Source of the DNA: Watersipora subatra
Taxonomy: Eukaryota > Bryozoa > Gymnolaemata > Cheilostomatida > Watersiporidae
Length of the DNA: 64,000 nt
Direction of reading: 5' to 3'
NCBI RefSeq assembly: GCF_963576615.1
Contig: NC_088718.1
Span: 28,812,377-28,876,376 of the forward strand
Of the stretch, positions 42,408 to 54,989 are shown piece after piece. Numbering within the stretch: the stretch's first letter is position 1; each line of letters starts with the position of its first letter. A program made the translations under genes and the position numbers. The notes under the pieces are model-generated. The model made no database searches. It was not told where the DNA came from and saw only the letters and a list, made by a program, of their open reading frames with translations.

Positions 42408-45400
42408 CGCTTGTCCACAGCAATATTTCCAAAGTTGTCTTATTCAAAATCTTCTATCAACACTGTTGGTGCAGACAACATGTTTAGAATAAATCTCTGG
42501 TTGTTTTGTAATCTCTGTACCATAGCCTCAGCAACAAGCAAATTTCCTGAGATGTTAATAAGCACCGAGTGGATACTTTGCAGTCACTTTGGATTAAACG
42601 TTATAAACTAACAAAAGTCATAACTTGAGGCTAAATTACTTTACTTGATATGGAATGAGCAACAGTTTTTTTAATGCACTGTAGTTGTTAACCCAGCATA
42701 CGACTGCAGTAGTGATTGACGTAACTCATTTGCAATCATCGAGAGTGTACAAGTATTGATTGGTTATGTAAAATAATATTTAATCTGTAAAAAAATCATA
42801 AGCTGTTTCAATAATGTCTTCCGCAATAGTTATACTCAAAATACTAAATCTATGTCGACATCAGTCTAAACATGAAAAGCATCATGAAACTTTAAAATTG
42901 ATCGATTGCATTCAATCTTCAGTTGACTCTGGAATTGAATATGCAGAGTCAGAAAAAGAAACGGAAGTGAAGGCTACGTAAATTAAATTAAAATTTTTTT
43001 TAATGTTTTAAAGGTATTATGAACATTTTATACTTAAGTTGTGTTTTGTTATGATTGAACAACAATTCACTTTCTAGTAAGTCACAGTTACGTGAAGTGA
43101 ATAACTCAATTTAACAAAGCTCTGCGGATGCCATTCACAGATTCAGTATAGCTTAAAAATTGTAGCTCATGAAATTTATAAAAACTCTTTGAAAGTTTAT
43201 GTAACCTCAAATTTTTTTCTCAAAACATTAACTGAAGCTAAATAGTTTGAGAAACTATAAATAGTTAAACATCATAAGGGCGGTGTTTGCTGGTAAATTG
43301 ATGTTCTATGCTTTTCTATATTTTATTTATTTTTTAATGTAACAATAAATTTTCCCAAGTGAGGACATATATGTGAATAACAAAAATAATTTTTTTTCCA
43401 GTGTTGAAAAAAAAATTGATATTGACTGTTTTATGTTGTCTATTTTTAGTGTAGCAATAAGTTTTCCCAAAAGACGACATACGCTTGAATAAAGGTAATT
43501 CGACTTTCTCTTTTTAAATGTTGTTGTATTAATGGACAGACATGAAATATGCACTACCATCTTTTGTAGTCGAGATAGCTGACACGCATCCTTTTGACCT
43601 TCTCAACCATTCAGAGTTTGCTTCGTGGTAAGACCTGACGCTAGATGACAATAGAAACATTACTTGCTCTAGTTCATGCTTTCTCAGAAGAGAGCCTCTT
43701 TATCCTGAGGAGCCATTTGGAAGCTGTCAGCTATTTCTGAAAGGAGAGCAAGAGTGCTAAATTACACCGGCTCTTGCTATGAGCATTACCATGGCTACTA
43801 TTGTAGCTCACAAACCGGTGTTGAAAACTTTTCTGTAAATAATTTTTCAATTCAACTAGTTTGAGATTTGAAGATTTGACATCTTGAGATTAATGATTTT
43901 TGTTAATATGACATTAATTAAATATATAATATATATATATAACATATTGTATACAATATATTATATTAATATTATATTATCAAAAATGCCTACTCTCAAT
44001 GCTTGCTTCCAGAATCATGTAATAATATATTGTATCTATAATACAATAATAATTAAATAATAAATTATTATCAATAAAATTTAAATGGTTTTATCAATAC
44101 TGTGAATACTATTCCTCATGTAGCTTCATTTGTGTTAAAATACAATATCATATATTTGGTTAAGAAACAATTCATATATTATTGCTATCAATCTGGAAAT
44201 CCAAAAGTCACTAAAATCAACACATTATGAGCAACATTTTACTACAAAAAATTAAGCTTCCATAAATATGCAGAGATAGACCCCCACAATTGATGCCACC
44301 ACCATTTCATCTTTATAATTTGCCTGTGCTAGGTGATGGGGATTAAGGCATGCAAACTGAATGACTTGACCAAAATCTGTAGCAGCCGAATATAAGCTCG
44401 CAAAAATTAGTTCTTTTAAAAACAAACTTTAAATTGATAAAAATATTATCAGTATACCTGTAAATTCTTATGTCTTACATTTGAATATATTGAATTATGT
44501 TGCTGAAATAAATAAAGCCTATACACTAAAATACACCTGAATTTGAACACACTAGAACATTCTAATCCACAAAATTGAGTTATTTGTACAGTGAAATCTC
44601 TATTTAAAAAAACTATTATTTCTGGAACTCATTTGGTAAGTAGAAAATTTGGGAGGTAAAAACTGATTTTACCTTGTGTAGGCCCTATACCCTAATCTGT
44701 TTCATGCCCCACAAAGCTCGAAAAGAACATGTGTATGAATTATACCAATGTGTAATGGTAAAAACCTGTAGCAAATGCATGCTAGATTTATATTACTATA
44801 TATAGGGAACAGAAAAAGTACACATGGAAAAAAGAACAACAGAAAATTAATGAATAAAAACTGTGAATGGAATTTTCATCTTACTTTTGCTGTTTGCTGA
44901 ATTAATGGGTCGCAGCAAAGACCAATGGAAATTGGGAAAGTATATTGTTTTATTTTTTGCCTTAATAAATGTTTTTAAGAACATAAGAAGAAAGATTTAT
45001 TTATATCGGCATAAGCTGAAAGACAATATCATCATACAGAAAACATAGAATTGAAATTGTTGAAAACAAAAGTTGTTCTGCTCTGTACATGGTATACAAT
45101 AACTGCAAATAATACAGAGAATGAACACAAAACACTTGTTTTTACTAACTTTTGCTAACATATGAAAATTAAATGAGTTGCGTTGCACAACTAAAGATAC
45201 GAAAAACAAAAAAACAAACAGATTTTCGGTTTTTTTGTAGAAATACTTTTTGCAAGTCAAACCGTAATTTCTACCAAAAGTAATTTCAAAACTCAAAAAT
45301 TTTGCATGTAGATCCTTTTGTAAGTAGAGTTTCTACTGTATTGCATAATCATTTATGTTATTGTAAAATAATATGTGAATATCCAAAGAAGTTACTAACT

Positions 45401-46167
45401 ATTAAAAATTTCATCTTTCCCATGATTAGCCAGTAATGCAAAAGCTAGCTTGTATGGAAAACCAGTAGACTGGTTGACATTACTTGCTTTAGGAGACTTT
45501 TTGTACATGTGAAGGGATGGTAAAAAAGAGTGAAGAAGGATAGCTCAAGCATTAGAAATCAAGAGTTCTTAGTCTTTTAACATTTTACCATGTTTGTTAC
45601 ACTGTAGTTTTACAAACTGATTTCTTTAAAAGTTAGGGATCTCAAGATTATTTCGAAGTATACCAAGTACATTGCAATAATATCTCATCATCTTACCTTT
45701 GGAATGAAACAAAATCAGAATGAGTGATAATACACTGTTCGTATTGCAAAAGAACAAGAGGACAGAACAACTAGCTCAATTCAACCTACTCAAAGCAAAC
45801 ACTAACTGCTTTATGTTGTGCTTAATGGATGCATAGTATCCAGCCTGACCCTGTATAATGGAGAAGCCAGAAGAAGTAGATGTCACATATACAATTGTGC
45901 ACAGCCTTCATATGCGCCTTCAAAATACTCTGCAGTACCTTAACTATTCCATTTATGAGTAAAACTTTGTTAGTATAGCTGCACATAAAACAACTTGCCA
46001 TTATTATCACAACATCAACTAATACTATTCCTTAGTTTGTCATCCACTTAGACACACCCCCATCCACCTCCAAAGCCAGCATGGAAACACCTGTGTTGTT
46101 CTCATTCTGTCGTGAATCAGTGTCACTGTTTGTAGGTGAAACACTGATGTGATATGCAACCTTTGTG
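42408..46167. other. No gene recognised; AT-rich
   Basis: Contains a TA-rich stretch at about 43920-44060. Open frames are short, Lys/Phe/Ile-rich and without domains. No RNA gene was recognised. Confidence 0.4.
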
Positions 46168-46757
46168 ACATGGAAATTACCTTAGCAACCAATGGCTTTG
46201 CACTTCTGTGTTCACATAGGTCTCGCCTTTCTGTTGCTTTAAATGCAAAAAATTTTGTTGTTGAAACACTGTAATCTGTTTTTACATAAAACCATTGTTC
46301 CATTATAACTGAAAACATGATCTGCTTGCAAGAATAGTGAATACTTTCACTATAACGTTTATTGTAATACTCCGCTGCATACTTTCATCTGTCCTCCCGG
46401 CTGCAAATCTCTTGTTGATTAGCAAGAGCAGGCATAAGGTGATCCGGAAAGACCAGTATACGCGTTTTGCAAGAATAGTGAATACTTTCACTATTCTTGA
46501 GTGTTATCCTCAGTTGAAGGCGTAGTCTAATTGGTAAGTTTAATGCATCTAGACTTGAAGGTTCTAAAATAGAATCCTCTGCAAAGCAGAATTTTTGTTA
46601 TTAAAACTTTATCGCTGAGGGAGCAGGTAAAACAGGTTAAAATATGCAAGAATTTCCATTCCATTGCAGCAGCTGATTAATAGATAGATATGTTCATCCT
46701 CATCCTCTAGATGCTGCCACGGCATCTCACTGAAACAGCGCAGCACTTTCACAGGTG
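46168..46757 (+). repeat. Dispersed repeat (tRNA-like core), copy 1, with an internal insertion
   Basis: Homologous from TTTGTGACATGGAAATTACC to CTTTCACAGGTGGTG with the copy at 59281-59734. At 46513-46580 it has a tRNA-like core: GTAGTCTAATTGGTAAG (A-box-like) and GGTTCTAAAATAGAATCC (B-box-like). This copy is 136 bp longer because of an insertion with a 28-bp direct repeat at 46326-46494. Confidence 0.75.
46354..46466 (-). other. Antisense fragment of a Gypsy integrase gene inside the repeat
   Basis: 113 bp that match, in reverse complement, bases 56729-56843 of the Gypsy element at 52.96-57.48 kb, with about seven substitutions and a short gap. That stretch encodes the integrase C-terminal segment near REKDRRKYAAEHYNKRH. 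The fragment is bracketed by perfect 28-bp direct repeats (46326-46353 and 46467-46494). The 59.4-kb copy of the repeat lacks it. It has no LTR or transposon end of its own. Confidence 0.85.
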
Positions 46758-47068
46758 GTGTTTCAGTTTCTGTAAGGGTGTTAAGGTCACGCTCTCCGTT
46801 TGAATGGAGGTTGACAGTTTAATGCTTGTCGGCCCATGTACAGGTAGTACCAAATTACACATAAAGATCCACATGACCTGATTATATTATAGTAAGGATC
46901 TAATAAACGTAAATACTGTTAATGTTATTTCAACAACTACCTCTGTAGCCTCAACACAGTACGGCTATTCTAAACATCAAGAATTTAACCTATGACCTTA
47001 AAATTTCAAGTATAGCAAAACATCTTAATGCTGTGGGTTATGGTTCTTACTAAGATGTATATGTGTGG
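46758..47068. other. No gene recognised
   Basis: A short AT-rich spacer between the dispersed repeat and the Gypsy element. Confidence 0.4.
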
Positions 47069-47073
47069 GTAGA

Positions 47074-47292
47074 TGGTTAGATTGCCATCATAAAGCTTAA
47101 ATCAAACTAACTTTGCGTTATCTATTCTAATATAGCTAAATAATTTAATACAAGTTATGCTTTTGTTTAGCTGTTTATTAAATAGCCATAGCTAATGGTT
47201 ATATAAACTAGGTTTAGAAGGCAACAGTGCAATACATACTATGAGAGTGAATAAACCACATTTTGTGTTATTATTCATACAGAAACATAACA
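47074..47292 (+). repeat. 5' LTR of Gypsy copy B1
   Basis: About 219 bp, followed by primer-binding site TGGCAACAAGGAT at 47301. A few substitutions separate it from the 3' LTR. Confidence 0.88.
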
Positions 47293-47394
47293 ACAGTTGT
47301 TGGCAACAAGGATGGGATATTCTTAAGCAGTACAATTGAAATTCTTACAAGACTATAACCCGAAAACTATACAGCATCCTCAGTATATACAAGT

Positions 47395-48460
47395 ATGTTT
47401 TTGGAAGTGGATAAGTTGATTGAAGTAATTACAGCTTATCAAGAACAACAACAAGCTTATCTGGAAGAAGTTAAAAAACCCATGGAACTACTGGTGAAAG
47501 GTCAAACCGAGACAACAGCCGCTAAGCTAGCACCATCGGCAGCCTTACCCAAGTTTTCAGAGTATGATACAGCCACCGAACTATTGACTGATTATATGAA
47601 TCAATATGACACTTTTGTAGCAGCTCACTCTATACCTGAGGAAATTAATTAGTCACCTGTTCTCTACAAACAGATCAGCAACATGGCTAGCCAACTGGAG
47701 ACTCCAGAACTTATAAATGAAGTTACCATGGAAAAAATAGATAATTTCTTAAAAGAACAATACGATCCCATACAATTTTTAGAACGTGAGCGGTATAAAT
47801 TCTGGAGTACTATGAAGAGGAAAACTGGAGAAACTAATCATGAATTAGCGAATAGAATTAGACAGAAAGCGACCACGTGTGACTTTTCTAATATTAATGG
47901 ATCCATTTGATGAAGCTATGACAACACAGTTTGCCTGCTCAGTAAATAATGAAGCAGTTCTCAGAGCACTGTTCAAAGTAAAAGAAACTGAGCTATCTTT
48001 CAAAAGAGCTATCAAAATTGCAACTGAAACAGAGGATGCAGCTAAGATAGCCAATAAAACTGTATATGAAGAGCAACAAAAAGTCAACAAGGTATAACCA
48101 GATCATAGAACTAAGACACGAACAGGAACTTCAAACTACAAAGAAACAAGACAGACAACTTTCAATTGCTACAGATGCAATAAACTACACATGCTGCTAA
48201 GGAATGTCCATACAGATCTGCTACATGTAATTTTTGCCAGAAGGTAGGACATGTAAGAGTTGCCTGCTGAAAAAGAAAAGAAACTACTAATGAAAGACCT
48301 ATAGCACAGAAATCTACACCAAAACAACAGCTTAAAACTATTCGAAGAATGCATACGGAAAAACTCCAAAAGAGTATTAAGATACAAGAACAGATCATAG
48401 AGATGGAGTTAAATACAGGAGCCTGTGACAACTTCCTTACTGAGGAAGTCTAGTGTAAAC
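47395..48460 (+). pseudogene. Gypsy copy B1 gag, knuckle and protease start
   Basis: Opens MFLEVDKLIEVITAYQEQQQ. It continues past a TAG at 47650 to FLERERYKFWSTMKRKTGET, the same gag motif as in copy A (YHYWSNMKKNPGET). A frameshift near 47.89 kb moves the reading to MDPFDEAMTTQFACSV. One knuckle is disrupted; the second (CNFCQKVGHVRVAC) is intact near 48.23 kb. The protease motif reads NTGACDNF, where copy A has DTGAGDNF, so the catalytic Asp is lost. Confidence 0.85.
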
Positions 48461-49480
48461 TTGGAAAACCTGTACTCTCTACAACAACGACAAACTATGA
48501 ATCTGCTTCAAAACATCCTATTGAAGTAATTGGACGGTGCCAGCTGAATACTAAAACCGTAAAGGAAATCATATTGCTTTGAACTTTGTAATTAGCCGGG
48601 TTCCAAATCTTAACCTGATAGGAAGAGGAGCAATCAAACTATTGGGGATATCAATAGACAACCTGCTCATTCAACAAACTACTACGACTTGTAAAGTAGT
48701 AGACCAGGAAACAGCTGACAAAAGTCTACAACAATCTTGCGAGCAACTCTGCAATGAATTTCCTGATCTATTTAACAACGATCTAGGCTGTCTAAAGGAT
48801 TACGAGCTAGAAATAAGATTCAAAGCAGATGCAAAACCAGTGTTTCGCAAACCTTGACCTGTTCCATTTGATATTCAAGATAAATTAAATCTAGCCTATG
48901 AAACTGTAATTCAAAGAGGAATTTGGAAACCAGTACAGTTTAATCAATATGGTACGCCTGTAGTTCAGGTCAAGAAAGCGCAACTTTTTAACAGTCATCA
49001 AAGATTGATCAGAGTATGTGGAAATTACTCACAAACAGTAAATCCACAATTAAAAACTCACTGAAAGCCTATACCTCTACCCGAAGACCTGATGAACAAA
49101 TTAGGAGGAGGATACGGATACACTAAAATTGATCTAGCTGATGCATACAACCAAATCCACCTAGGGCCAAACAGTCAGAAAAAGCTTGCTCTTAGCACTC
49201 AAAAAGGAGTACTCTACAGATGAGACTTCCGTTTGTAATCACTTCAGCACCTGGATATTTTTAGGAGATAATGGACCAATTGACAGTGGATCTACCAGGT
49301 GTAGCCGTATATTTAGATGACATACTGGTTAGTGGTACTGATGCTACAAGTCATTTACAGAATTTGCAACAACTACTTACAAAACTGAATGAGAAAGGTT
49401 TACGATGTCGTAAAGAAAAATGCCAATTTGCTCAACTCTCGGTAGAATATCTTGGTCATCACCTTTCAGCAAAATGAATT
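48461..49480 (+). pseudogene. Gypsy copy B1 reverse transcriptase
   Basis: From 48579 a frame holds LLGISIDNLL and FPDLFNNDLGCLKDYELEI, leading into the RT with several stops (48856, 49063, 49221). Motifs visible: FNQYGTPVVQVKKAQL, IDLADAYNQIHLGP and, near 49309, YLDDILVSG. The last carries both catalytic Asp. It ends ...CQFAQLSVEYLGHHLSAK, then TGA. Confidence 0.85.
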
Positions 49481-49513
49481 TCTAAAAGACTAAAAGCAGA
49501 TGCTGTTAAACAG

Positions 49514-50233
49514 ATGCCTGCACCTACTAACGTGAACAGTTTACGTTCATTCCTTGGATCAGTACAGTTCTACTGCGAATTCCTACCTAACCTATCAATG
49601 ATTACAGAACCATTACAGCAGCTAACGAAGAAGAATGTGCAGTGGAAGTGGAGTGCAGAACAGGAAACCAGTTTTCTTCAGCAAAAGCAACTGCTGACTG
49701 CTGACACAGTTCTTACATGTTTTAACTCAAAGCTGCCTATAGTCTAAGAAATAGCATGTGATGCTTCAGAAAAAGGAATTGGAGCTGTGCTATTTTACAG
49801 ATATAAGAATAGTAGTGAAAGACCTATTATGCATGCTTCTAAAACATTGACGGCTACCCAAAGAAAATATGGTCAGATTCAAAAAGAGGCACTAGCTATC
49901 ATATTTGCATTAAAGAAGTTTCACCAATTTATCTATGGCAGAAAATTCACCATTGTCACTGACCACAGAGCGTTGACATCAATGTTTGCACCTAACAAAG
50001 GAACTCCTGCATTTGCAGCTAACCAATTAAAAAGATGGGCTCTCTTACTCAGTCAATATGAGTATAAAATTGAATATAGAAAGACTAACCAACATAGGAA
50101 TGCAGATGTTCTTAGTGGACTACCTGTTGGACCAGATGTTGAGTTTGACAGAGAGGAAGACAATGCTGACGTAGACATCATTTGCACCATTAAAACAATT
50201 GGAGCTCAACTAATCTTACAGATCCAGGAGTAA
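49514..50233 (+). pseudogene. Gypsy copy B1 RNase H region
   Basis: The connection part is PAPTNVNSLRSFLGSVQFYC. After a TAA at 49745, RNase H runs ACDASEKGIGAVLFYRY, HASKTLTATQRKYGQIQKEA, FTIVTDHRALTSMFAP and ends NADVLSGLP. The Asp, Glu and Asp residues of the active site are visible. Confidence 0.88.
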
Positions 50234-51530
50234 TAGTCAAGGAATCTTCTAATTCCCTTACAGTAATGAGATATATAACAGAAGGATGGCCGCATCGAGA
50301 AGAAGCAACTCCAGCTACTTCTGAAATCAAAGAGTTTAAAAAGTTAGAAAACTCACTATCTGTGTGTAACGGTTGTCTACTTTATGGAAACAGAGTAGTA
50401 ATTCCTATCAGCCTACAAAAAGATGTACTAAAGATATTGCACCTTGGACATTTGGGATAAAAAGGATGAAGCAGCTAGCATGCACAGCAGTATACTGGTC
50501 TAGAATGGATGCTGACATTGCGGAGACAAGCAAGTTGTGTACATCGTGTGCTGAAAATCAGAGACTAACTTCAAAGTATCCTGTACATCTGTGGACGCTA
50601 CCAGAGAAACCATGGAGTCGTCTACACTTAGATCGCGCTATCAACTTTATAGGAAGTAACTGGCTAGTTCTCACAGATGCCTAAACGAAATACCCATGCA
50701 TTCACAAGACCAGTTCTACATACACAAAATCAACTACTGATATTTTATAACAAGATTTTTTACACTTTAGCTATCTACACACATTAGTTACAGACAATGC
50801 TACTACCTTTAAATCAGAAGAGTTCCATCAGTGGTGCAAAGAAAAAGGAATTACACACTTATTAGGAGCTCCTTATTATCCTGCAATAAATTGAGCTGCT
50901 GAGAGAATGGTGCAATCATTTAAAATAGCTTTGAGGAAGTCTACCCTACCACCTAATACAGCATTATTTAAATTCCTGATGTAGTATAGAAGAACACCTT
51001 TAGAGACTGGATATTCACCAAGACAACTGCTACATGGAAGGCAAATCCGATGCAAAATTGACACAATTATTCCATCACCAGCCCATTCAGCTCAAGGGAG
51101 ACAATCTAGAAGTACACAGCTTCTGAATGACACAGTAAACAAGATTCGCAGCTATCAAGTTGGAGATCCATGCTATGCGTTATACCATGGCCCTAAAAGA
51201 TCTAATCAGCCTCGATGGGTTCCAGCATTAGTGACTAAAGTCTATGGCTAGCAAAGTGTTAATGTTAGAGTATGGCCAAGTGGACCTACATGGAGAAGAC
51301 ATGTAGAACAATTACAACCTAGATTTAGCACAAAAGAAGACCTACACCCTGTAGATATATCTCAAACATCATATAAAGATAGTGACAGGCTACCTATCCC
51401 GGTACCTCCCAAAGAACCAGTGTGTCAACCAAAAAGATCAAATCCTAGACATCCTCTAGACAGTGAATATGGACCAGATAATCCACGTAGATCATCTATA
51501 AGAAGACAGCAAACACAATTTTATCCGTAA
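50234..51530 (+). pseudogene. Gypsy copy B1 integrase
   Basis: The HHCC finger is split by a stop (HLGHLG, then KRMKQL, CTSCAENQ). In the core the first Asp is in WSRLHLDRAINF and the second in VTDNATTFKSEEF. The third segment reads YPAIN then a TGA, before AAERMVQSFK. The C-terminus (VGDPCYALYHGPKR, VNVRVWPSGPTWRRHVEQL) matches copy A. It ends RRQQTQFYP with a TAA at about 51528. Confidence 0.85.
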
Positions 51531-51570
51531 CGTTTTGTCTGTTCATATTATCTCCAGACTAGTGAGGAGG

Positions 51571-51788
51571 TGATAGATTGCCATCATAAAGCCTAAATTA
51601 AACCAACTTTGCGCTATCTATTCTAATATAGCTAATAATTCTAATACAAGTTATGCTTTTGTTTAGCTATTTATAAAATAGCCAGAGCAAATGGTTATAT
51701 AAACTATGTCTGGAAGACAACAGTGCAATACATACTATGAGAGTGAACAAATCACATCTTGTGTTTTTATTCATAAAGAAACATAACT
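51571..51788 (+). repeat. 3' LTR of Gypsy copy B1
   Basis: 218 bp, preceded by a purine tract AGTGAGGAGG and followed by the GTAGA duplication. Confidence 0.88.
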
Positions 51789-51888
51789 GTAGAGCATAAA
51801 AATTGTCAACCCAGCAGGAACTATGTTAGTCAATTTTGTTTTAATCACAATACTAACCGGCTACAAGGGTGACTATGAAGTGATTTCA

Positions 51889-52243
51889 GGTTGACTGCAG
51901 GGGTGTCTACAAAGATGGCTGCAAGAGTGGCTGCAAGGATAACTACAGTGGTGGCTGACTGGGGAAGCTACAGGGATGGCTATATTATAGATGACTGCAT
52001 GGATGGCTGCAGGGATGGCTACAGGGGTGGCTGCAAAGATGTCTACAGGAATGGCTGCAGAGATGGCTGCAGTGGTGGCTGAAAGGATTGCTACAGGGGT
52101 GGCTACAGAGATAGCTACAAGGGTGGCTACAAGGGTGGCTACTGGGATGGCTAGAGGGGTGGCTACAGGAATGGCAGCAGGGATGGCTACGAGTGTGGCT
52201 ATAATGGATGGCTACAGGAATGGCTAGCAGGGATAACTACAGG
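51889..52243. repeat. Minisatellite, 12-bp unit
   Basis: About 30 irregular copies of GGCTACAGGGAT or GGGTGGCTGCAA-like 12-mers. Because 12 is a multiple of three, open frames appear by chance. It begins about 100 bp after the Gypsy 3' LTR. Confidence 0.9.
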
Positions 52244-52959
52244 GATCTATGCAAAAACAACAATTAACACTTTTAAAACAAAAATATTTTTATTGTTTGC
52301 TTAAATAGCCACATTTTGGCTGTTGTCTTCAATGGAACGAGCTTCTTCTGGTTGTCCATTACCTTCCACAATGTATTTTGAGTGCGACTTTTCTTTTCTA
52401 TAGCTGAACTAGTCAATATTAGAGTCCAAACAACTTTTTGGCAGAGCAATACTTTGACGAATTGTTTTTAGCCCAAATGCAATGCGTAAAAGTTTTGCTC
52501 GCTAAACACAACCTTCTCCCTAAAACTAATTGTTCATTTACTATCGTAAAGGTAAGCCGTTTTTTATACATATATTATGAAATATCAAGATCCCGTTGAA
52601 CAAGGAGCTGCAATTAGCTTGAAGCAGTTGTTGATTATTTTTATGGTGTTGCTTTCAAAGTTTTAACAAAACAAAAAAGAAAATATTTGGAATTGAAAAT
52701 CGAGAGAATTGATTGTTATTGATATAAGCAATTTATTATTAACACGATTTTGTGGACACTTTTCTACTGATCAATTGATATTATGGGTTCGTAATGATCA
52801 AATAATGTCAAAGTGATTGTCAAATGGAGGTGGCATTCATTTAGAGAGTAGCAATCTATTTTTAAACATTTCTCTCAGGGTGGCAGTAATTAGAGAGGGC
52901 GTTCAAATAGAAGTGACGTTCAATTAGAGGTTTAGGGTAAATGGCTGGAATTCATACAT
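52244..52959. other. No gene recognised
   Basis: AT-rich spacer. A few repeated phrases (TTCAATTAGAGG, GGCATTCATTTAGAGAG) near 52.83-52.93 kb suggest old short repeats. Confidence 0.4.
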
Positions 52960-52964
52960 ATGAC

Positions 52965-53137
52965 TGTAGTGAAACTGGGCTGACTATACTCTAAGTGTTG
53001 TTTTTCCTTGCTTATGTTATGTTACGTAGTTCTTTACCTTGACATCGGTGATCATTCTGGGCGGAAGTTAACACAATAAACTACAAAAAAATTGCAACTC
53101 TTCAAGTCTACCTTTAGCCAAACGTAATAATACTTTA
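52965..53137 (+). repeat. 5' LTR of Gypsy copy B2
   Basis: 173 bp. It contains GACATCGGTGATCATTCTGG, shared with the 3' LTR. Confidence 0.9.
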
Positions 53138-53150
53138 TGGTGGCAGCAAG
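53138..53150 (+). promoter_or_regulatory. Primer-binding site of Gypsy copy B2
   Basis: TGGTGGCAGCAAG lies directly at the LTR end and complements a tRNA 3' end of the form CTTGCTGCCACCA. A leucine tRNA is possible, but this is from memory of acceptor-stem sequences and unchecked. Confidence 0.6.
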
Positions 53151-53448
53151 TTGGTTTGGTGATTTCCATGTCCAGTGATTTTTGTTGAACCAGAGAGCCA
53201 ATTATTTAACTAAAGTACCGAAAATATAGCAACTGGCCAAACTGTTTTTGTGAGCTTTGAGTTGACCTGCAACATTTCAACAGTATATCAACCTGTCATA
53301 CAACAGCCTGCTGCAATTGACTTACTGCAAGACACGGAGGAAAGTTACAGGTCATTTGTGTCAAGCTAAAAAACGTTTTATATACTAACCGAGCTAAACA
53401 AACGGCCAAATGAACACCAAGTGGCTATGCTAAAACATTGCGTAGACG

Positions 53449-54081
53449 TTGAAGCGGTTAAAATCATTGAAACAAGCCAACATTATGAGGAAGACTCGTG
53501 TAATATTGGATGATATTTTTAAAATTTTACACATATACTGTGTCGGAGAATGTAATGTCATCCATGATCGATATTTATTCAACTCTATATCACAGACTGA
53601 AGGACAGTCACTTGAGGCATTTTATCTTAAGTTGCGTCAAAAGGCTCAGAAGTGCCAATTTAGTTATGTAGAATCAGACCTCATTTGCAACAGGATTGTT
53701 CTAGGCATCCGCGAAGACTGTACTAAGAAAAATCTGATAGCCTTCGGGAATAATCGTACACTAGAAGAGGCCGTAAAAATATGCAAATCACAAAAATTGG
53801 CTGCCAGGGCGATGAAAGATATTAGCTCACAAGCACTCATTTCTGACTTGCCAACTAAACTAGTCGAAGTCATCTCCCAGTCATCACGACGGCAAAAACC
53901 AGCCCATTTAAGTAAACCAAATGTTGGCAAGTCAGACACATGTAGCTACTGTGGAGGAATAACACATCCAAGGTCTCAACACCCAGCTCGGTCAGATAGG
54001 TGCAAGGAATGCAACAAAGTTGGCCACTGGGGAAAGACTTGCAGATTAGCGATCTATTCCAAGCGAGTCAATTTGGCTTAA
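53449..54081 (+). pseudogene. Gypsy copy B2 gag with zinc knuckles
   Basis: An open frame of 210 codons (opened here by TTG; the true start lies upstream in broken sequence). It has a capsid-like helical part (YLFNSISQTEGQSLEAFYLK, CNRIVLGIREDC). Two Cys fingers follow (CSYCGGITHPRSQHPARSD and CKECNKVGHWGKTC); the first lacks its last Cys. It ends at a TAA, after which the protease follows. Confidence 0.82.
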
Positions 54082-54903
54082 ACAGAGTCTGATAGCCCCG
54101 CAGAAGAAACTCTGTTCTGCGAGGACCTCAAGATCGATAGTGTCCACAACCATCTAGGATGGTCAGCTACTATAGAAGTTGATAAGATACCAGTGAAATT
54201 CAAGCTCGATTCTGGCGCAGATGCTTCAGTTATGAAAACTATAGAACCCATGGTTCAGAGGGTCAATCTAGACCAAGCCCGATCTCGTCTTCGTGGTCCT
54301 GGAAATCACAGCATTAATTGCCTAAGAACTTTTACAGCGTGCCTCAGATATGGCAGAAAATCTACCAACGAGACTATATATGTGATAACTAACCAGAACA
54401 CTAACGTACTAAGTAGGGAAGCCTGCAAAAACTTTGGGCTGCTAACATGCAATGTGTACCAGGTTGAGACAGACATAGAGGAAATATATCAGCAATACCC
54501 TACAGTCTTCAATGGACTGGGTTTTGTCAAGGACTACTCTTACGAAATAAGTCTCAAAGAAGATACCCGACCTATGTGTATATACACTGTTCGCTCTGTA
54601 CCACAGCCTCTGTTACCGAAGGTTAAAGATAAACTCCAAAAGATGGTAAAAATGGGCGTTATATCCCCGGTAAAGGAAGCCATGGAATGGTGTAGTGGAA
54701 TGGTGCCGGTACCAAAACCAGATGGATCCGTGCGCATATGTGTGGATCTGTCCCACCTAAATCAATCAGTTAGGCAAGAGATTTATCCAACTGCTTGTGT
54801 CGAGGACAGCCTGGCCAAACTTGGACAGAGTAAGGTTTTTCTCATCTGGATGCCAATTCTGGGTATCATCGAATCAACTTCACAAAACACTCTTGATTGC
54901 TGA
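54082..54903 (+). pseudogene. Gypsy copy B2 protease and RT start
   Basis: The protease has FKLDSGADASVM with the catalytic Asp (about 54208). The frame runs into the RT (VKDKLQKMVKMGVISPV, MVPVPKPDGSVRICVDLSHL, EIYPTACVEDSLAKLGQSK). A shift near 54.85 kb leads to a TGA at 54901. The RT FSKLD block reads FLIWMPILG, out of register. Confidence 0.85.
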
Positions 54904-54989
54904 TCACTTTCCTTACACCCTCTGGTAGATATGCATTCAACAGACTGCCATTTGGAGTTTCAGCCGCACCAGAAGTTTTTCAGTGATAT

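Larger units (their letters stand above)
47069..51793 (+). mobile_element. Gypsy LTR retrotransposon (copy B1), full-length but decayed
   Basis: LTRs at about 47074-47292 and 51571-51788 share TTAGATTGCCATCATAAAGC-like starts and GAAACATAAC ends. The 5-bp duplication GTAGA is perfect (47069-47073, 51789-51793). Internal order: gag, zinc knuckle, protease, RT, RNase H, integrase. Many stops and shifts are spread over pol. It is the same family as copy A at 6.0-9.6 kb, sharing the primer site and the protein ends. Confidence 0.92.

Noticed and set aside
46303-46525. Overlapping 62-codon frames on both strands
   Set aside because: They are produced by the antisense Gypsy fragment and its direct repeats; no independent gene is supported.
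51891-52227. Two overlapping repetitive frames (Met-Ala-Ala and Gly-Cys-Arg types)
   Set aside because: They come from a 12-bp minisatellite whose period is a multiple of three.
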